DNA of 64,000 nt from Aphodosoma sp045126975 (GTDB lineage: Bacteria; Bacteroidota; Bacteroidia; Bacteroidales; Paludibacteraceae): the NCBI GenBank assembly GCA_045126975.1, contig JBGVPL010000027.1, forward strand, positions 1 to 64,000, in the 5' to 3' direction. This document shows, one piece after another, positions 17,298 to 27,178 of this stretch (the stretch's first letter is position 1; each line of letters opens with the position of its first letter). The translations under genes and the position numbers were made by a program. Below the pieces are notes generated by a model that saw only the letters and a list, made by a program, of their open reading frames with translations, had not been told where the DNA came from and did not search any database.

Positions 17298-17325
17298 ATT
17301 ATGAATTATGAATTGTGAATTATGC
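17298..17325. repeat. heptamer array (ATTATGA)
   Basis: Four units ATTATGA, ATTATGA, ATTGTGA, ATTATGC end 5 bases from the korB stop codon. Confidence 0.85.
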
Positions 17326-17330
17326 ATTAA

Positions 17331-18329
17331 TTACATGTCCCATTGTTCAAGAGTACCAAGCAATTCGTCGAATGTATGACATTTTGCTTTTTCTTGTACC
17401 TCTTTGATTTGGTTGTGCACAGCTTCGTCGTAGCATTCTGTTGGAACGGCACGAATCACACCCATTGCGATTGGCATGTCAGGACCATCCATGAGAGCCA
17501 ATTTGAGGTGGAGTGTTGGGTCTTCAGTTGTAGCATCGTGAACGAGGATGTCGTTTTCAGTTACGCCATTTTCGCCGATTGTAACAACTTTCAAGTTCCA
17601 ACCATCGAGCACGAGACCTTTGTTGCGGTCTTTACCAAAAATCATTGGTTTGCCGTGTTCGAGAACTACTGTACGTTCGAGACGGTCTTCTTTAGTTGCA
17701 ATCCAATTGTTTGCGCCATTGTTGAAGATAACGCAGTTACACAAGCATTCACATACCGAATAACCTTTGTGAGCTGCAGCAGCTTTCATCACCATAACAG
17801 ATGTTGGACCATCAACGTCGAGTGTACGAGCGAAGAATGTGCCACGAGCACCCATTACCAATTCAGCTGGACGGAAAGGACGTTCTACAGTGCCGAAAGG
17901 TGATGATTTAGATACGAAACCTTTTGGTGAAGTAGGTGAGTATTGACCTTTTGTCAAACCGTAGATGCGGTTGTTGACAATCAACATGTTGATGTTCACG
18001 TTACGACGACAAGCGTGGATGAAGTGGTTACCACCGATAGCGAGACAGTCGCCATCGCCAGATACTTGCCATACTGTCAATTCAGGGTGAGAGATTTTAA
18101 CACCTGAAGCGATAGCTGCACCACGACCGTGAATAGTGTTGAAGCCGTAAGTGTTCATATAGTGAGGCAAACGAGAAGAGCAACCGATACCAGAAATAAC
18201 AGCGATTTCGTGTGGTGGCACTCCTACTTCTGCCATTGCTTTATGTAGAGAGTTAAGTACTGCGTGGTCGCCGCAACCAGGACACCAGCGTACTTGTTGA
18301 TCACTTTTATAATCTTTTGCTGTAAACAT
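17331..18329 (-). CDS. korB: 2-oxoacid:ferredoxin oxidoreductase, beta subunit
   Basis: A 332-residue TPP-binding subunit, best matching 2-oxoglutarate:ferredoxin oxidoreductase. It has the early CPGCGDHAVLNSLHKA motif, the TPP segment GDGDCLAIGGNHFIHA with NINMLIVNNRIYGLTKGQ, and no ferredoxin domain. With KorA it converts 2-oxoglutarate, CoA and oxidised ferredoxin to succinyl-CoA, CO2 and reduced ferredoxin, or the reverse. It follows korA by 65 bases, which hold a 9-base repeat array, and ends at a heptamer array plus terminator. Confidence 0.92.
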   Translation of the reverse strand: MFTAKDYKSDQQVRWCPGCGDHAVLNSLHKAMAEVGVPPHEIAVISGIGCSSRLPHYMNTYGFNTIHGRGAAIASGVKISHPELTVWQVSGDGDCLAIGGNHFIHACRRNVNINMLIVNNRIYGLTKGQYSPTSPKGFVSKSSPFGTVERPFRPAELVMGARGTFFARTLDVDGPTSVMVMKAAAAHKGYSVCECLCNCVIFNNGANNWIATKEDRLERTVVLEHGKPMIFGKDRNKGLVLDGWNLKVVTIGENGVTENDILVHDATTEDPTLHLKLALMDGPDMPIAMGVIRAVPTECYDEAVHNQIKEVQEKAKCHTFDELLGTLEQWDM

Positions 18330-18350
18330 AATTCTTTAGTATTAATTTAT

Positions 18351-18384
18351 GTCGGACAAGTCGGACTGGTCAGACTGGTCGGAC
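18351..18384. repeat. 9-bp tandem array (GTCGGACTG)
   Basis: Four units GTCGGACAA, GTCGGACTG, GTCAGACTG and GTCGGAC lie between korA and korB. The same units occur on the other strand at 39940-39964. Confidence 0.85.
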
Positions 18385-18394
18385 ATTTTGTTAA

Positions 18395-20233
18395 TTAGAT
18401 TGTTTTGAGATATTCAACAATTTGACCAACATTGAAAGGTTGACCTTCAATTTTGTTGTATTGGAGATATTCGCCAGGAACTTGTGAGCGAAGATATGTT
18501 GCAAATTGACCTGAGTTCAACTCGCATACAACCACTTTTTTGTATTTGCGGATAACTTCTGCAGTGTTTTTAGGAAGTGGACTGATGTAGTTGAAGTGTG
18601 CCAATGCGCATGGGCATCCGTCTTCGTTCATTGTGTTCACAGCGCTTAACAAGTGACCATATGTAGAACCCCAACCTACTACGAGTGTATCTGCGTCAAC
18701 ATTACCTTCGACTTTAAGTTCAGGGATTTGATTTGCTACTTGAGCTACTTTTGCAGCACGTGTTTCTACCATCTTAGCGTGGTTAGCACCATCAGTAGAT
18801 ATGTTAGCTTTGTTAGCATCGCGTTCGAGACCACAGTTGCGGTGTGTGAAGCCTTCCATACCAGGGAATGCAAGGTGGCGAACTTTTGTTTCAGCGTCGC
18901 GACATACGGCATTGTAACCCTCTTTGTGTGCTTCAGTAGCTACGTGTGGGTGAATTTCTGGCAATTCAGCCAATTTTGGCAAACGCCACAAAGCTGAACC
19001 ATTACCAAGATATGCATCTGTAAGGAGTACAACTGGTGTGTTGTTTTCCAATGCCAAACGGCAAGCCTCGAATGCATAGTCGAAGCAGTTGTCAGATGAA
19101 CTTGCAGCAATTACGATACATGGACATTCGCCATTGCGACCGTAGATAGCTTGAAGCAAGTCAGTTTGTTCGGTTTTTGTAGGAAGACCTGTTGAAGGAC
19201 CACCACGCATAACGTCGATAACAACGATTGGCAACTCAGCCATTACGCCAAGACCGATAGCCTCTGATTTCAATGAAAGACCAGGACCTGATGTGCTTGT
19301 TACTGCCAAATCGCCTGCGAATGCAGCACCGAGTGTTGTACATACACCTGCGATTTCGTCTTCGCATTGTACTACTTTCACACCCATATCTTTGCGTGCT
19401 GTGAGTTCGTGCATGATGTCAGTTGCAGGAGTGATAGGATAGCTACCGAGGAACAAATCTTTGCCTGATTTTTTAGCAGCAGCAATGAGACCAAGAGCAG
19501 TAGCTTTGTTACCTGCAATGATAGTGTAACGACCTTTAGGAAGGTTTTCTGCACGATTTACTTCGAATGTAGATATATTAAGGTGGAGGTTGTTACCATA
19601 GTTGTATCCGTCTGTCAACACTTTAGTGTTTGCTTTCAACAAGTCTGGTTTTTTGCCGAATTTGCCACCGAGGAAGTGAATTGCTTGTTCCAATGGGCGG
19701 TTGAACAACCAGCAGATAAGACCAAGGGCGAACATATTTTTGCAGCGTACTACTGCTTTGTTGTCCATACCGAAGTCTTCCAAACTTTTTTGAGTCAATG
19801 ATGTAAGTGCAACAGGAACGAGTTGGATTGTTTCTGAAATGCCTAATTCTGTGAATGGATTGTCGGTTTTGTAACCTGCTTTTTCCATATTCTTTTCGTC
19901 GAACGAATCTGTGTCGAAGATAAGTACACCGCATTTTTTCAAGATTTTGTGGTTTACTTTCAACGCAGCGCAGTTCATTGCTACGAGAACGTCAGCTTCA
20001 TCACCAGGTGTGTGAATGCCTGAACCAACGTGAACTTGAAATCCCGATACACCACCTACTGTGCCTTGTGGAGCACGCATATCTGCTGGATAATCTGGGA
20101 AAGTTGCAATTTCGTTACCGAGAATCGCTGATAAGTTTGAGAACAATGTTCCCGTCAATTGCATACCATCGCCTGAGTCACCGCAGAAACGGATGGTAAC
20201 ATCTTTGCAAATGGTTTTGTCTTTTGAGCTCAT
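18395..20233 (-). CDS. korA: 2-oxoacid:ferredoxin oxidoreductase, fused gamma-alpha subunit
   Basis: A 612-residue subunit in which the gamma domain (about 1-190; RFCGDSGDGMQLTGTLFSN) is fused to the alpha domain (from about 220; GNKATALGLIAAAKKSGKDLFLGSYPITPAT), the usual arrangement for KorA in Bacteroidota. It pairs with KorB just downstream. The segment TSTSGPGLSLKSEAIGLGVMAELP is intact (read here in two halves around GLSLK). No promoter is obvious; the gap to ettA is full of heptamer repeats, so it may be read from the ettA promoter. Confidence 0.92.
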   Translation of the reverse strand: MSSKDKTICKDVTIRFCGDSGDGMQLTGTLFSNLSAILGNEIATFPDYPADMRAPQGTVGGVSGFQVHVGSGIHTPGDEADVLVAMNCAALKVNHKILKKCGVLIFDTDSFDEKNMEKAGYKTDNPFTELGISETIQLVPVALTSLTQKSLEDFGMDNKAVVRCKNMFALGLICWLFNRPLEQAIHFLGGKFGKKPDLLKANTKVLTDGYNYGNNLHLNISTFEVNRAENLPKGRYTIIAGNKATALGLIAAAKKSGKDLFLGSYPITPATDIMHELTARKDMGVKVVQCEDEIAGVCTTLGAAFAGDLAVTSTSGPGLSLKSEAIGLGVMAELPIVVIDVMRGGPSTGLPTKTEQTDLLQAIYGRNGECPCIVIAASSSDNCFDYAFEACRLALENNTPVVLLTDAYLGNGSALWRLPKLAELPEIHPHVATEAHKEGYNAVCRDAETKVRHLAFPGMEGFTHRNCGLERDANKANISTDGANHAKMVETRAAKVAQVANQIPELKVEGNVDADTLVVGWGSTYGHLLSAVNTMNEDGCPCALAHFNYISPLPKNTAEVIRKYKKVVVCELNSGQFATYLRSQVPGEYLQYNKIEGQPFNVGQIVEYLKTI

Positions 20234-20280
20234 TTTTTTTAGTATTATATTAAAGTTTAAAGAAATTATTCTGTTTTCAA

Positions 20281-20412
20281 AGTTTAGAGTTTAGAGATTA
20301 GAGGTTAAAGGTTATGGGTTAGAGGTTAATGCCGAATTGTAATTGTGCATTGTGCATTGTGCATTGTGCATTGTGCATTCCTCTCTCTTAACTCTTAACT
20401 TTCAACTCTCAA
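20281..20412. repeat. composite heptamer element
   Basis: Three arrays follow one another: seven units of AGTTTAG/AGGTTAA type (20281-20329), five of ATTGTGC (20342-20376) and four of CTCTTAA/CTCTCAA type (20385-20412). The outer arrays are roughly inverse complements. The first ends in TTAATGCCGAAT, a word found at the centre of two other such elements. It ends 2 bases from the ettA stop. Confidence 0.9.
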
Positions 20413-20414
20413 CT

Positions 20415-22085
20415 TTATTCCATGAGTTTGCGATAGCGAATGCGTTTAGGCTCTTCGTCGCCCATTCGCATGCGTTTGTTTTCTTCATATTCGCTATATG
20501 TACCTTCGAAGAAGAATACTTTTGAATCGCCTTCGAACGCCAATATGTGAGTACAGATACGGTCTAAGAACCAACGGTCGTGGGAGATAACTACAGCACA
20601 ACCAGCAAAGTTTTCGAGACCTTCTTCCAATGCACGTAATGTGTTGACGTCGATATCGTTCGTAGGCTCGTCGAGCAACAACACGTTAGCCTCTGATTTC
20701 AATGTCAATGCCAAGTGCAAACGGTTACGCTCACCGCCCGAAAGGACACCGCACAATTTTTCTTGGTCGGCACCAGTGAAGTTGAAACGGCTCAAATAAG
20801 CGCGGGCATTGATTTCACGACCTGCCACGCGAATAAATTCTGTACCGCCAGAAATCACCTCATATATAGTCTTATTAGGGTCGATGTCTTTGTGCATTTG
20901 GTCAACATAACCAACTTTCACAGTTTCGCCAACTTCGAATGTACCGCTATTGACAGTCTCAGTGCCCATAATCATACGGAAGAGGGTAGTCTTACCTGCT
21001 CCGTTAGGACCAATGATACCTACGATACCATTAGGTGGTAACATGAAATTCAAACCTTCAAACAACAATCTGTCGCCGAATGCTTTAGATACATCTACAG
21101 CATTGATAACCTTGTTACCCAAGCGAGGACCGTTAGGAATGAAGATTTCTAATTTTTCCTCTTTTTGTTTTTGGTCTTCGTTGAGCAATGCATCGTAAGA
21201 ATTCAAACGCGCTTTACCTTTGGCGTGACGAGCCGATGGTGCCATGCGAATCCATTCCAACTCACGTTCCAATGTTTTTCTGCGTTTGCTTGCTTGTTTT
21301 TCTTCCAATGCCATACGAGCAGTCTTTTGGTCAAGCCAGCCCGAATAGTTTCCTTTCCATGGAATACCTTCGCCACGGTCCAATTCCAAAATCCAACCTG
21401 CTACGTGGTCGAGGAAGTAACGGTCGTGAGTTACGGCAATTACTGTACCTTTATATTGTTGTAAGTGTTGTTCCAACCAGTCGATAGACTCAGCATCCAA
21501 GTGGTTAGTAGGCTCGTCAAGTAGCAATACGTCAGGCTCTTGCAACAACAAACGACACAAAGCTACACGACGACGTTCGCCTCCTGAGAGGTTTCTCATT
21601 ACAGCATCTTCGTCTGGACAACGCAATGCATCCATTGCGCGTTCCAATTTAGAATCTATATTCCAAGCATCATGAGCGTCGAGATACTCTTGCACTTCGG
21701 CTTGGCGTGCCAACAATTTATCAAAATCAGCGTCAGGGTCGCAGAAAGCCTCATTGATTTTTTCGAATTCAGCCAACTTATCCATGATAGGTTGCACACC
21801 CTCTTGCACCACCTCTTTTACAGTCTTATCTTCGTCGAATTTAGGCTCTTGTTCCAAGTATCCAACCGAATAGCCTGGCGAGAATACAACTTCACCTTCG
21901 TAAGATTTTTCGATACCCGCAATAATCTTCATCAACGTAGATTTACCTGAACCATTCAAACCAATGATACCGATTTTCGCACCATAGAAGAACGAAAGGT
22001 AAATATTTTTCAACACTTGTTTGTGGGGTGGAAACGTTTTGCTCACGTTCACCATCGAAAAAATTATCTTTTTATCATCTGCCAT
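20415..22085 (-). CDS. ettA: ABC-F protein EttA, translation throttle
   Basis: A 556-residue cytoplasmic ABC-F ATPase that binds the ribosomal E site and gates early elongation according to energy state. Two ABC domains are present: Walker A GLNGSGKST and GPNGAGKTT, signatures LSGGERRRV and LSGGERNRL, Walker B VLLLDEPTNHLD and VLLLDEPTNDID. The linker has the SARHAKGKARLNSYD segment typical of EttA, and the length matches (about 555). Transcription starts from 22207-22236, giving a leader of about 120 bases, divergent from nifJ. Confidence 0.93.
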   Translation of the reverse strand: MADDKKIIFSMVNVSKTFPPHKQVLKNIYLSFFYGAKIGIIGLNGSGKSTLMKIIAGIEKSYEGEVVFSPGYSVGYLEQEPKFDEDKTVKEVVQEGVQPIMDKLAEFEKINEAFCDPDADFDKLLARQAEVQEYLDAHDAWNIDSKLERAMDALRCPDEDAVMRNLSGGERRRVALCRLLLQEPDVLLLDEPTNHLDAESIDWLEQHLQQYKGTVIAVTHDRYFLDHVAGWILELDRGEGIPWKGNYSGWLDQKTARMALEEKQASKRRKTLERELEWIRMAPSARHAKGKARLNSYDALLNEDQKQKEEKLEIFIPNGPRLGNKVINAVDVSKAFGDRLLFEGLNFMLPPNGIVGIIGPNGAGKTTLFRMIMGTETVNSGTFEVGETVKVGYVDQMHKDIDPNKTIYEVISGGTEFIRVAGREINARAYLSRFNFTGADQEKLCGVLSGGERNRLHLALTLKSEANVLLLDEPTNDIDVNTLRALEEGLENFAGCAVVISHDRWFLDRICTHILAFEGDSKVFFFEGTYSEYEENKRMRMGDEEPKRIRYRKLME

Positions 22086-22206
22086 AAGTCGTAAAAATAA
22101 AATCTAAATGTAAGTTTAAAAAATATTTTGTTACACATTTATAATATGTTAGACCATTAGTCTCACTTTTTATGTATGGGCGTAACAAAGCGAATGTAAT
22201 ACGTTG

Positions 22207-22236
22207 CAAAGTTACAACATTTTTTTAATTAACAAA
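22207..22236 (-). promoter_or_regulatory. ettA promoter
   Basis: Minus strand TTTG (22236-22233), 18 bases, TAACTTTG (22214-22207). Confidence 0.7.
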
Positions 22237-22306
22237 GGAAAAAACAGACTTTTTTTGTAAATTGTAAAAAATAAAAAAATATGATACATTGTATTGATTT
22301 TTTTTG

Positions 22307-22314
22307 TAACTTTG
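22307..22314 (+). promoter_or_regulatory. nifJ -7 promoter element
   Basis: TAACTTTGTAC lies 117 bases before the nifJ ATG. The TTG at 22289 is 15 bases upstream, closer than usual. Confidence 0.55.
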
Positions 22315-22430
22315 TACGATTTTTGTTATAATGCGGTAGAAGAATTTATTTGAGCGTTATGCGATTGAAAATCATTTAGTATTAGAAAATATTTTAAGGA
22401 ACAACGAATAATATATTACTTTGTATTATT

Positions 22431-25400
22431 ATGAAAGAAAAGAAATTTATTACATGTGATGGTAACCAAGCTGCTGCTCATATCTCTTATATGTTCAGCG
22501 AAGTGGCTGCTATCTATCCTATCACTCCGTCAAGTACAATGGCAGAGTATGTTGATGAATGGGCAGCTGCCGGACGTAAAAACATTTTTGGAGAAACTGT
22601 TTTAGTTCAAGAAATGCAATCAGAAGGTGGTGCAGCTGGTGCTGTGCATGGTTCGCTTCAAGCTGGTGCATTAACTACTACATATACTGCATCGCAAGGT
22701 CTCTTGTTGATGATTCCTAATATGTATAAAATTGCGGGTGAGTTGTTGCCTTGCGTATTCCACGTATCGGCTCGTGCTTTGGCTTCTCACGCATTGTCTA
22801 TCTTTGGTGACCACCAAGATGTTATGGCTTGTCGTCAAACAGGTTTTGCTATGTTGGCTGAAGGTTCGGTGCAAGAGGTAATGGATTTGGCTGCTGTAGC
22901 TCACTTAGCAACAATCAAGAGTCGTGTGCCATTCCTTAACTTCTTCGATGGTTTCCGTACTTCTCACGAAATTCAAAAAATCGAAATGCTCGAAAATGAG
23001 GATTTGGCTGGTCTTATCGACCAAGATGCATTGAAAGCATTCCGCAATCGCGCATTGACTCCTGAGCGTCCAGTGGCTCGTGGTATGGCTGAAAACCCTG
23101 ATGTATTCTTCCAACACCGTGAAGCATCTAATAGCTTCTATAATGCAGTGCCTGCTATTGTTGAAGAATATATGAACGAGCTCTCTAAAATCACAGGTCG
23201 TAAATATGGTTTGTTTGACTATTATGGAGCAGAAGATGCAGACCGTGTGATTATTGCAATGGGTTCAGTTACTGAAACAATTCGTGAAACTATTGATTAT
23301 TTGACAGAAAAAGGAGAAAAAGTGGGTCTCGTAGCAGTTCACCTCTATCGTCCATTCTCTGCAAAACACTTCTTGTCGGTATTGCCTAAATCGGCTAAAC
23401 GTATTGCTGTTCTTGACCGTACAAAAGAACCAGGTGCTACAGGCGAACCTCTTTATCTTGATGTTAAAGATGTGCTTTATGGCACAGAAAATGCTCCTAT
23501 CGTAGTTGGTGGTCGTTATGGTCTTGGCTCAAACGATACAACTCCTGCTCAAATTCTTTCAGTATTTGAAAACTTAGCATTGCCACAACCTAAAAATCTC
23601 TTTACAATTGGTATTGAAGATGATGTAACATTCACTTCTCTTCCACAAAAAGAAGATATTACAGTGAATGCAAGTGGTATGTTCCGTGCTAAATTCTATG
23701 GTTTAGGTGCTGATGGTACTGTAGGTGCTAACAAAAACTCTATCAAAATTATCGGTGATAACACTAATAAATATTGTCAAGCATATTTCTCTTACGACTC
23801 TAAAAAATCGGGTGGTTTCACTTGTTCTCACCTTCGTTTTAGCGATACTCCTATTCGTTCAACATATTTGGTGACAACACCTAACTTTGTTGCTTGCCAC
23901 GTTCAAGCATATCTTCGTATGTATGATGTAACTCGTGGTTTGCAAAAGAATGGTACATTCCTTTTGAACACAGTTTGGAGCGACGAAGAATTAGCTAAAC
24001 ACTTGCCTAACAAAGTAAAACGTTTCTTTGCACAAAATAATATCTCGGTTTATTATATTGATGCTACTGAAATTGCTCAAGAAATTGGTCTTGGCAATCG
24101 TACAAACACTATTCTTCAATCGGCATTCTTCCGTATCACAGAGGTAATTCCTGTTGATTTGGCTGTTGAGCAAATGAAGAAATTCATCCTTAAATCATAC
24201 GGTAAAAAAGGCGAAGATGTGGTAAATAAAAACTACGCTGCTGTTGACCGTGGTGATGAATATAAACAATTGACAGTTGACCCTGCGTGGGTTAATCTTC
24301 CAGATGATGAAGTAGAAACAAATAATGACCCTGCATTCATCAATGATATAGTTCGTCCTATCAATGCTCAAGATGGCGATTTGTTGAAAGTGTCTGCGTT
24401 CAAAGGTATCGAAGATGGTACATGGATGCAAGGTACTGCTCAATACGAAAAACGTGGTGTGGCTGCGTTTGTACCTGTTTGGACTGCTGAAAATTGTATT
24501 CAATGTAATAAATGTGCGTATGTATGTCCTCACGCATGTATTCGTCCATTTGTTATGACTGACGAAGAAAAAGCTGGTTTCACTGCTGATACTCTCGAAA
24601 TGAAAGCTCCTGCTGCTATGAAAGGTATGCATTTCCGTATGCAAGTAGGTGTGCTCGACTGTCTTGGTTGTGGCAACTGTGCTGATGTTTGTCCAGGCAA
24701 TCCTAAAGCTGGTGGTCCTGCTCTCAAAATGGTGCCACTTGAAGGCGAATTGCACGAAGCAGCTAACTGGGATTACCTTGTTAAAAACGTTAAATCAAAA
24801 CAACACCTTGTTGACACAAAAGCTAACGTTAAAAACTCACAATTTGCAACTCCATTATTTGAATTCTCAGGTGCTTGTTCAGGTTGTGGCGAAACTCCAT
24901 ACGTGAAACTTATCACTCAACTCTTTGGTGACCGTCAAATTGTAGCTAACGCAACAGGTTGTTCTTCTATCTATTCAGGTTCAGTACCTTCAACTCCTTA
25001 TACAACTAACGAAAAAGGTCAAGGTCCAGCATGGGCTAACTCATTGTTCGAAGACTTCTGTGAATTTGGTCTTGGTATGACTCTCGCTAACGACAAAATG
25101 CGTGAACGTCTCGTTGAACTTATGACTAAAGCACAAACTTGCACTTGTTGTTCAGATGAGTTGAAAGGTTTGTTCCGCGAATGGATTGCAGATAAAGATA
25201 ATGCTGACCGTTCGAAAGAACTTGCAGAACAAATCCGTCCATTGGTAGCATCTTGCGGTTGCGATATTTGCAAAGAGATTGCCTCTCTCGACCACTATCT
25301 TGTGAAACGTTCACAATGGATTATCGGTGGTGACGGTGCTTCTTACGATATCGGTTATGGTGGTCTTGACCATGTTATTGCTTCTGGTAAAGATGTTAAT

Positions 25401-25961
25401 ATTCTTGTTCTTGATACAGAGGTATATTCTAACACAGGTGGTCAAGCATCTAAATCAACTCCAGTTGGTGCTATTGCTAAATTTGCTGCTGCAGGTAAAC
25501 GTGTACGCAAAAAAGATCTTGGTATGATTGCAACAACATACGGATATGTATATGTAGCGCAAGTAGCTATGGGTGCAGACCAAGCACAATGTCTTAAAGC
25601 AATTCGTGAAGCAGAAGCTTATCCAGGTCCATCATTGATTATTGCTTACGCTCCATGTATCAATCACGGTTTGAAAGCAGGTATGGGTAAAGCACAAGCT
25701 GAAGAAGAAGCAGCTGTAGCATGCGGTTACTGGCACTTGTGGCGTTATAATCCACAACTTGAAGAAGAGGGTAAAAATCCATTTACTCTTGATAGTAAAG
25801 AGCCAAATTGGGATAACTTCAAAAACTTCTTGAAAGGTGAAGTTCGTTATGCATCTGTGATGAAACAATATCCATCTGAAGCAGAAGAACTCTTCCAAGC
25901 AGCAGAAGATAATGCTAAATGGCGTTATAAGAGCTATCAACGTATGGTAGATAAATTTTAA
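22431..25961 (+). CDS. nifJ: pyruvate:ferredoxin (flavodoxin) oxidoreductase
   Basis: A 1176-residue single-chain PFOR that oxidises pyruvate to acetyl-CoA and CO2 while reducing ferredoxin. Visible parts in order: alpha domain with YPITPSSTMAEYVDEW; gamma domain around MFRAKFYGLGADGTVGANKN; a two-cluster ferredoxin domain with CIQCNKCAYVCPHACIRPF and CLGCGNCADVCPGNP; and the TPP domain with GACSGCGETPYVKL and a late GGDGASYDIGYGGLDHV. Length is standard. Codon use is visibly richer in C-ending codons than in the accessory genes, as expected for a highly expressed gene. It has its own promoter and a strong terminator. Confidence 0.97.
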   Translation: MKEKKFITCDGNQAAAHISYMFSEVAAIYPITPSSTMAEYVDEWAAAGRKNIFGETVLVQEMQSEGGAAGAVHGSLQAGALTTTYTASQGLLLMIPNMYKIAGELLPCVFHVSARALASHALSIFGDHQDVMACRQTGFAMLAEGSVQEVMDLAAVAHLATIKSRVPFLNFFDGFRTSHEIQKIEMLENEDLAGLIDQDALKAFRNRALTPERPVARGMAENPDVFFQHREASNSFYNAVPAIVEEYMNELSKITGRKYGLFDYYGAEDADRVIIAMGSVTETIRETIDYLTEKGEKVGLVAVHLYRPFSAKHFLSVLPKSAKRIAVLDRTKEPGATGEPLYLDVKDVLYGTENAPIVVGGRYGLGSNDTTPAQILSVFENLALPQPKNLFTIGIEDDVTFTSLPQKEDITVNASGMFRAKFYGLGADGTVGANKNSIKIIGDNTNKYCQAYFSYDSKKSGGFTCSHLRFSDTPIRSTYLVTTPNFVACHVQAYLRMYDVTRGLQKNGTFLLNTVWSDEELAKHLPNKVKRFFAQNNISVYYIDATEIAQEIGLGNRTNTILQSAFFRITEVIPVDLAVEQMKKFILKSYGKKGEDVVNKNYAAVDRGDEYKQLTVDPAWVNLPDDEVETNNDPAFINDIVRPINAQDGDLLKVSAFKGIEDGTWMQGTAQYEKRGVAAFVPVWTAENCIQCNKCAYVCPHACIRPFVMTDEEKAGFTADTLEMKAPAAMKGMHFRMQVGVLDCLGCGNCADVCPGNPKAGGPALKMVPLEGELHEAANWDYLVKNVKSKQHLVDTKANVKNSQFATPLFEFSGACSGCGETPYVKLITQLFGDRQIVANATGCSSIYSGSVPSTPYTTNEKGQGPAWANSLFEDFCEFGLGMTLANDKMRERLVELMTKAQTCTCCSDELKGLFREWIADKDNADRSKELAEQIRPLVASCGCDICKEIASLDHYLVKRSQWIIGGDGASYDIGYGGLDHVIASGKDVNILVLDTEVYSNTGGQASKSTPVGAIAKFAAAGKRVRKKDLGMIATTYGYVYVAQVAMGADQAQCLKAIREAEAYPGPSLIIAYAPCINHGLKAGMGKAQAEEEAAVACGYWHLWRYNPQLEEEGKNPFTLDSKEPNWDNFKNFLKGEVRYASVMKQYPSEAEELFQAAEDNAKWRYKSYQRMVDKF

Positions 25962-26015
25962 GAATAAAATCTAAAAATAAGATTTTTGTTACTTATAATC
26001 TTTTTAGAAATTAAG

Positions 26016-26053
26016 GGCTGAATCAAAATAAATTGTGATTCAGCCTTTTTTTT
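26016..26053 (+). terminator. nifJ terminator
   Basis: GGCTGAATCA and TGATTCAGCC are perfect inverse complements, followed by eight T. Confidence 0.9.
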
Positions 26054-26065
26054 AATGTATATAAT

Positions 26066-26105
26066 ATAAAAATAGCAGACTACAACTTTGATTGTGTCTG
26101 CTATT
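26066..26105 (-). terminator. trxB terminator
   Basis: On the minus strand AATAGCAGAC pairs with GTCTGCTATT and is followed by TTTATATTA. It lies 22 bases after the trxB stop. Confidence 0.75.
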
Positions 26106-26126
26106 AATTTATGTTATGTATTGAAA

Positions 26127-27065
26127 TTATTCCATAGAAGCGAGATATTTTTCTGCTTCCATTGCTGATTTACAACCTGAAGCGGCAGCGCAAATAGCTT
26201 GGCGGTAGATTGGGTCAGCAACGTCGCCTGCTGCGAATACACCTGGTACGTTTGTAAGAGGGCGGAATGGTTCTGTAAGAATGTAGCCTTCTTCGTTAGT
26301 GTTGATGTATTTTTTGAAGATGTCGCTGTTAGGGTGGTGACCAATAGCGAGGAAGAATCCATCGATTTTGATGTCAACGATTTCTTCGTCTGGTTCGCCT
26401 TTGCGTTTGATGAGTTTAGCACCTTCGAGGAGGTCTTCACCATAGAGGCTTTGAGTGTTGTGTTCGAAGAGAACTGTAATTTTTTCGTTTTTGAATACGC
26501 GGTCTTGCATTACTTTAGATGCGCGGAGGAATGGTTTACGTACGATGAGGTAAACTTTTTCGCAAAGACCAGCGAGGTAGCATGCTTCTTCGCAAGCAGT
26601 GTCGCCACCACCTACTACTGCTACTGTTTTTTTGCGATAGAAGAAACCGTCGCAAGTAGCGCAAGCAGATACACCTTTACCCATATATTTTTGTTCATCA
26701 GCAAGACCGAGGTATTTAGCACTTGCACCTGTAGCGATGATTACTGTGTCGGCTTCGATGATTTTTTCGCCGTCGATAGTGAGTTTTTTAGGTGAGCAGC
26801 TGAAGTCAACGTCAGTGATGCAACCAAAGCGTACGTCTGTTCCAAAGCGTTCAGCTTGAGCGCGAAGGTCAGCCATCATGAGGTTAGCGTCGATACCTTC
26901 TGGGTAACCAGGGAAGTTTTCGATTTCAGTGGTTTGAGTCAATTGACCTCCAGATTGCATACCCTCGTAGAGTACAGGGGCAAGGTTAGCGCGTGAAGCG
27001 TAGATTGCGGCAGTGTAGCCTGCAGGGCCTGAGCCAATGATAAGGCATTTTACTTTTTCGTTCAT
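26127..27065 (-). CDS. trxB: thioredoxin reductase
   Basis: A 312-residue flavoprotein that reduces thioredoxin with NADPH. It has the FAD motif IIGSGPAGYTAAIYAS, the redox-active pair in SACATCDGFF (CATC), the NAD(P)H motif VVGGGDTACEEA and the C-terminal FAAGDVADPIYRQ segment. Length is typical. A promoter lies at 27139-27169, with a heptamer array between it and the start codon. Confidence 0.95.
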   Translation of the reverse strand: MNEKVKCLIIGSGPAGYTAAIYASRANLAPVLYEGMQSGGQLTQTTEIENFPGYPEGIDANLMMADLRAQAERFGTDVRFGCITDVDFSCSPKKLTIDGEKIIEADTVIIATGASAKYLGLADEQKYMGKGVSACATCDGFFYRKKTVAVVGGGDTACEEACYLAGLCEKVYLIVRKPFLRASKVMQDRVFKNEKITVLFEHNTQSLYGEDLLEGAKLIKRKGEPDEEIVDIKIDGFFLAIGHHPNSDIFKKYINTNEEGYILTEPFRPLTNVPGVFAAGDVADPIYRQAICAAASGCKSAMEAEKYLASME

Positions 27066-27074
27066 ATTTATATA

Positions 27075-27102
27075 TCAATGATTAATGATTAGTTATTAGT
27101 TA
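27075..27102. repeat. heptamer array in the trxB leader
   Basis: Four units TCAATGA, TTAATGA, TTAGTTA, TTAGTTA lie between the promoter and the trxB ATG, so they are transcribed in the leader. Confidence 0.8.
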
Positions 27103-27138
27103 GTAACGATATTTGTATTGTTATAATATTTCAACTTG

Positions 27139-27169
27139 CAAAGTTACGATATTTTTGGCATATTGGCAA
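27139..27169 (-). promoter_or_regulatory. trxB promoter
   Basis: Minus strand TTG (27169-27167), 20 bases, TAACTTTG (27146-27139). Confidence 0.7.
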
Positions 27170-27178
27170 GTGTTTTGG

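Larger units (their letters stand above)
22086..22430. other. divergent ettA-nifJ regulatory region
   Basis: No gene. It holds two back-to-back promoters (22207-22236 on minus, 22307-22314 on plus) and the leaders of both genes, each about 110-120 bases. Confidence 0.6.

Noticed and set aside
24195..24755. Minus-strand frame of 186 codons inside nifJ
   Set aside because: It is a shadow of the ferredoxin domain of NifJ, where the CxxCxxC motifs are clear on the plus strand.
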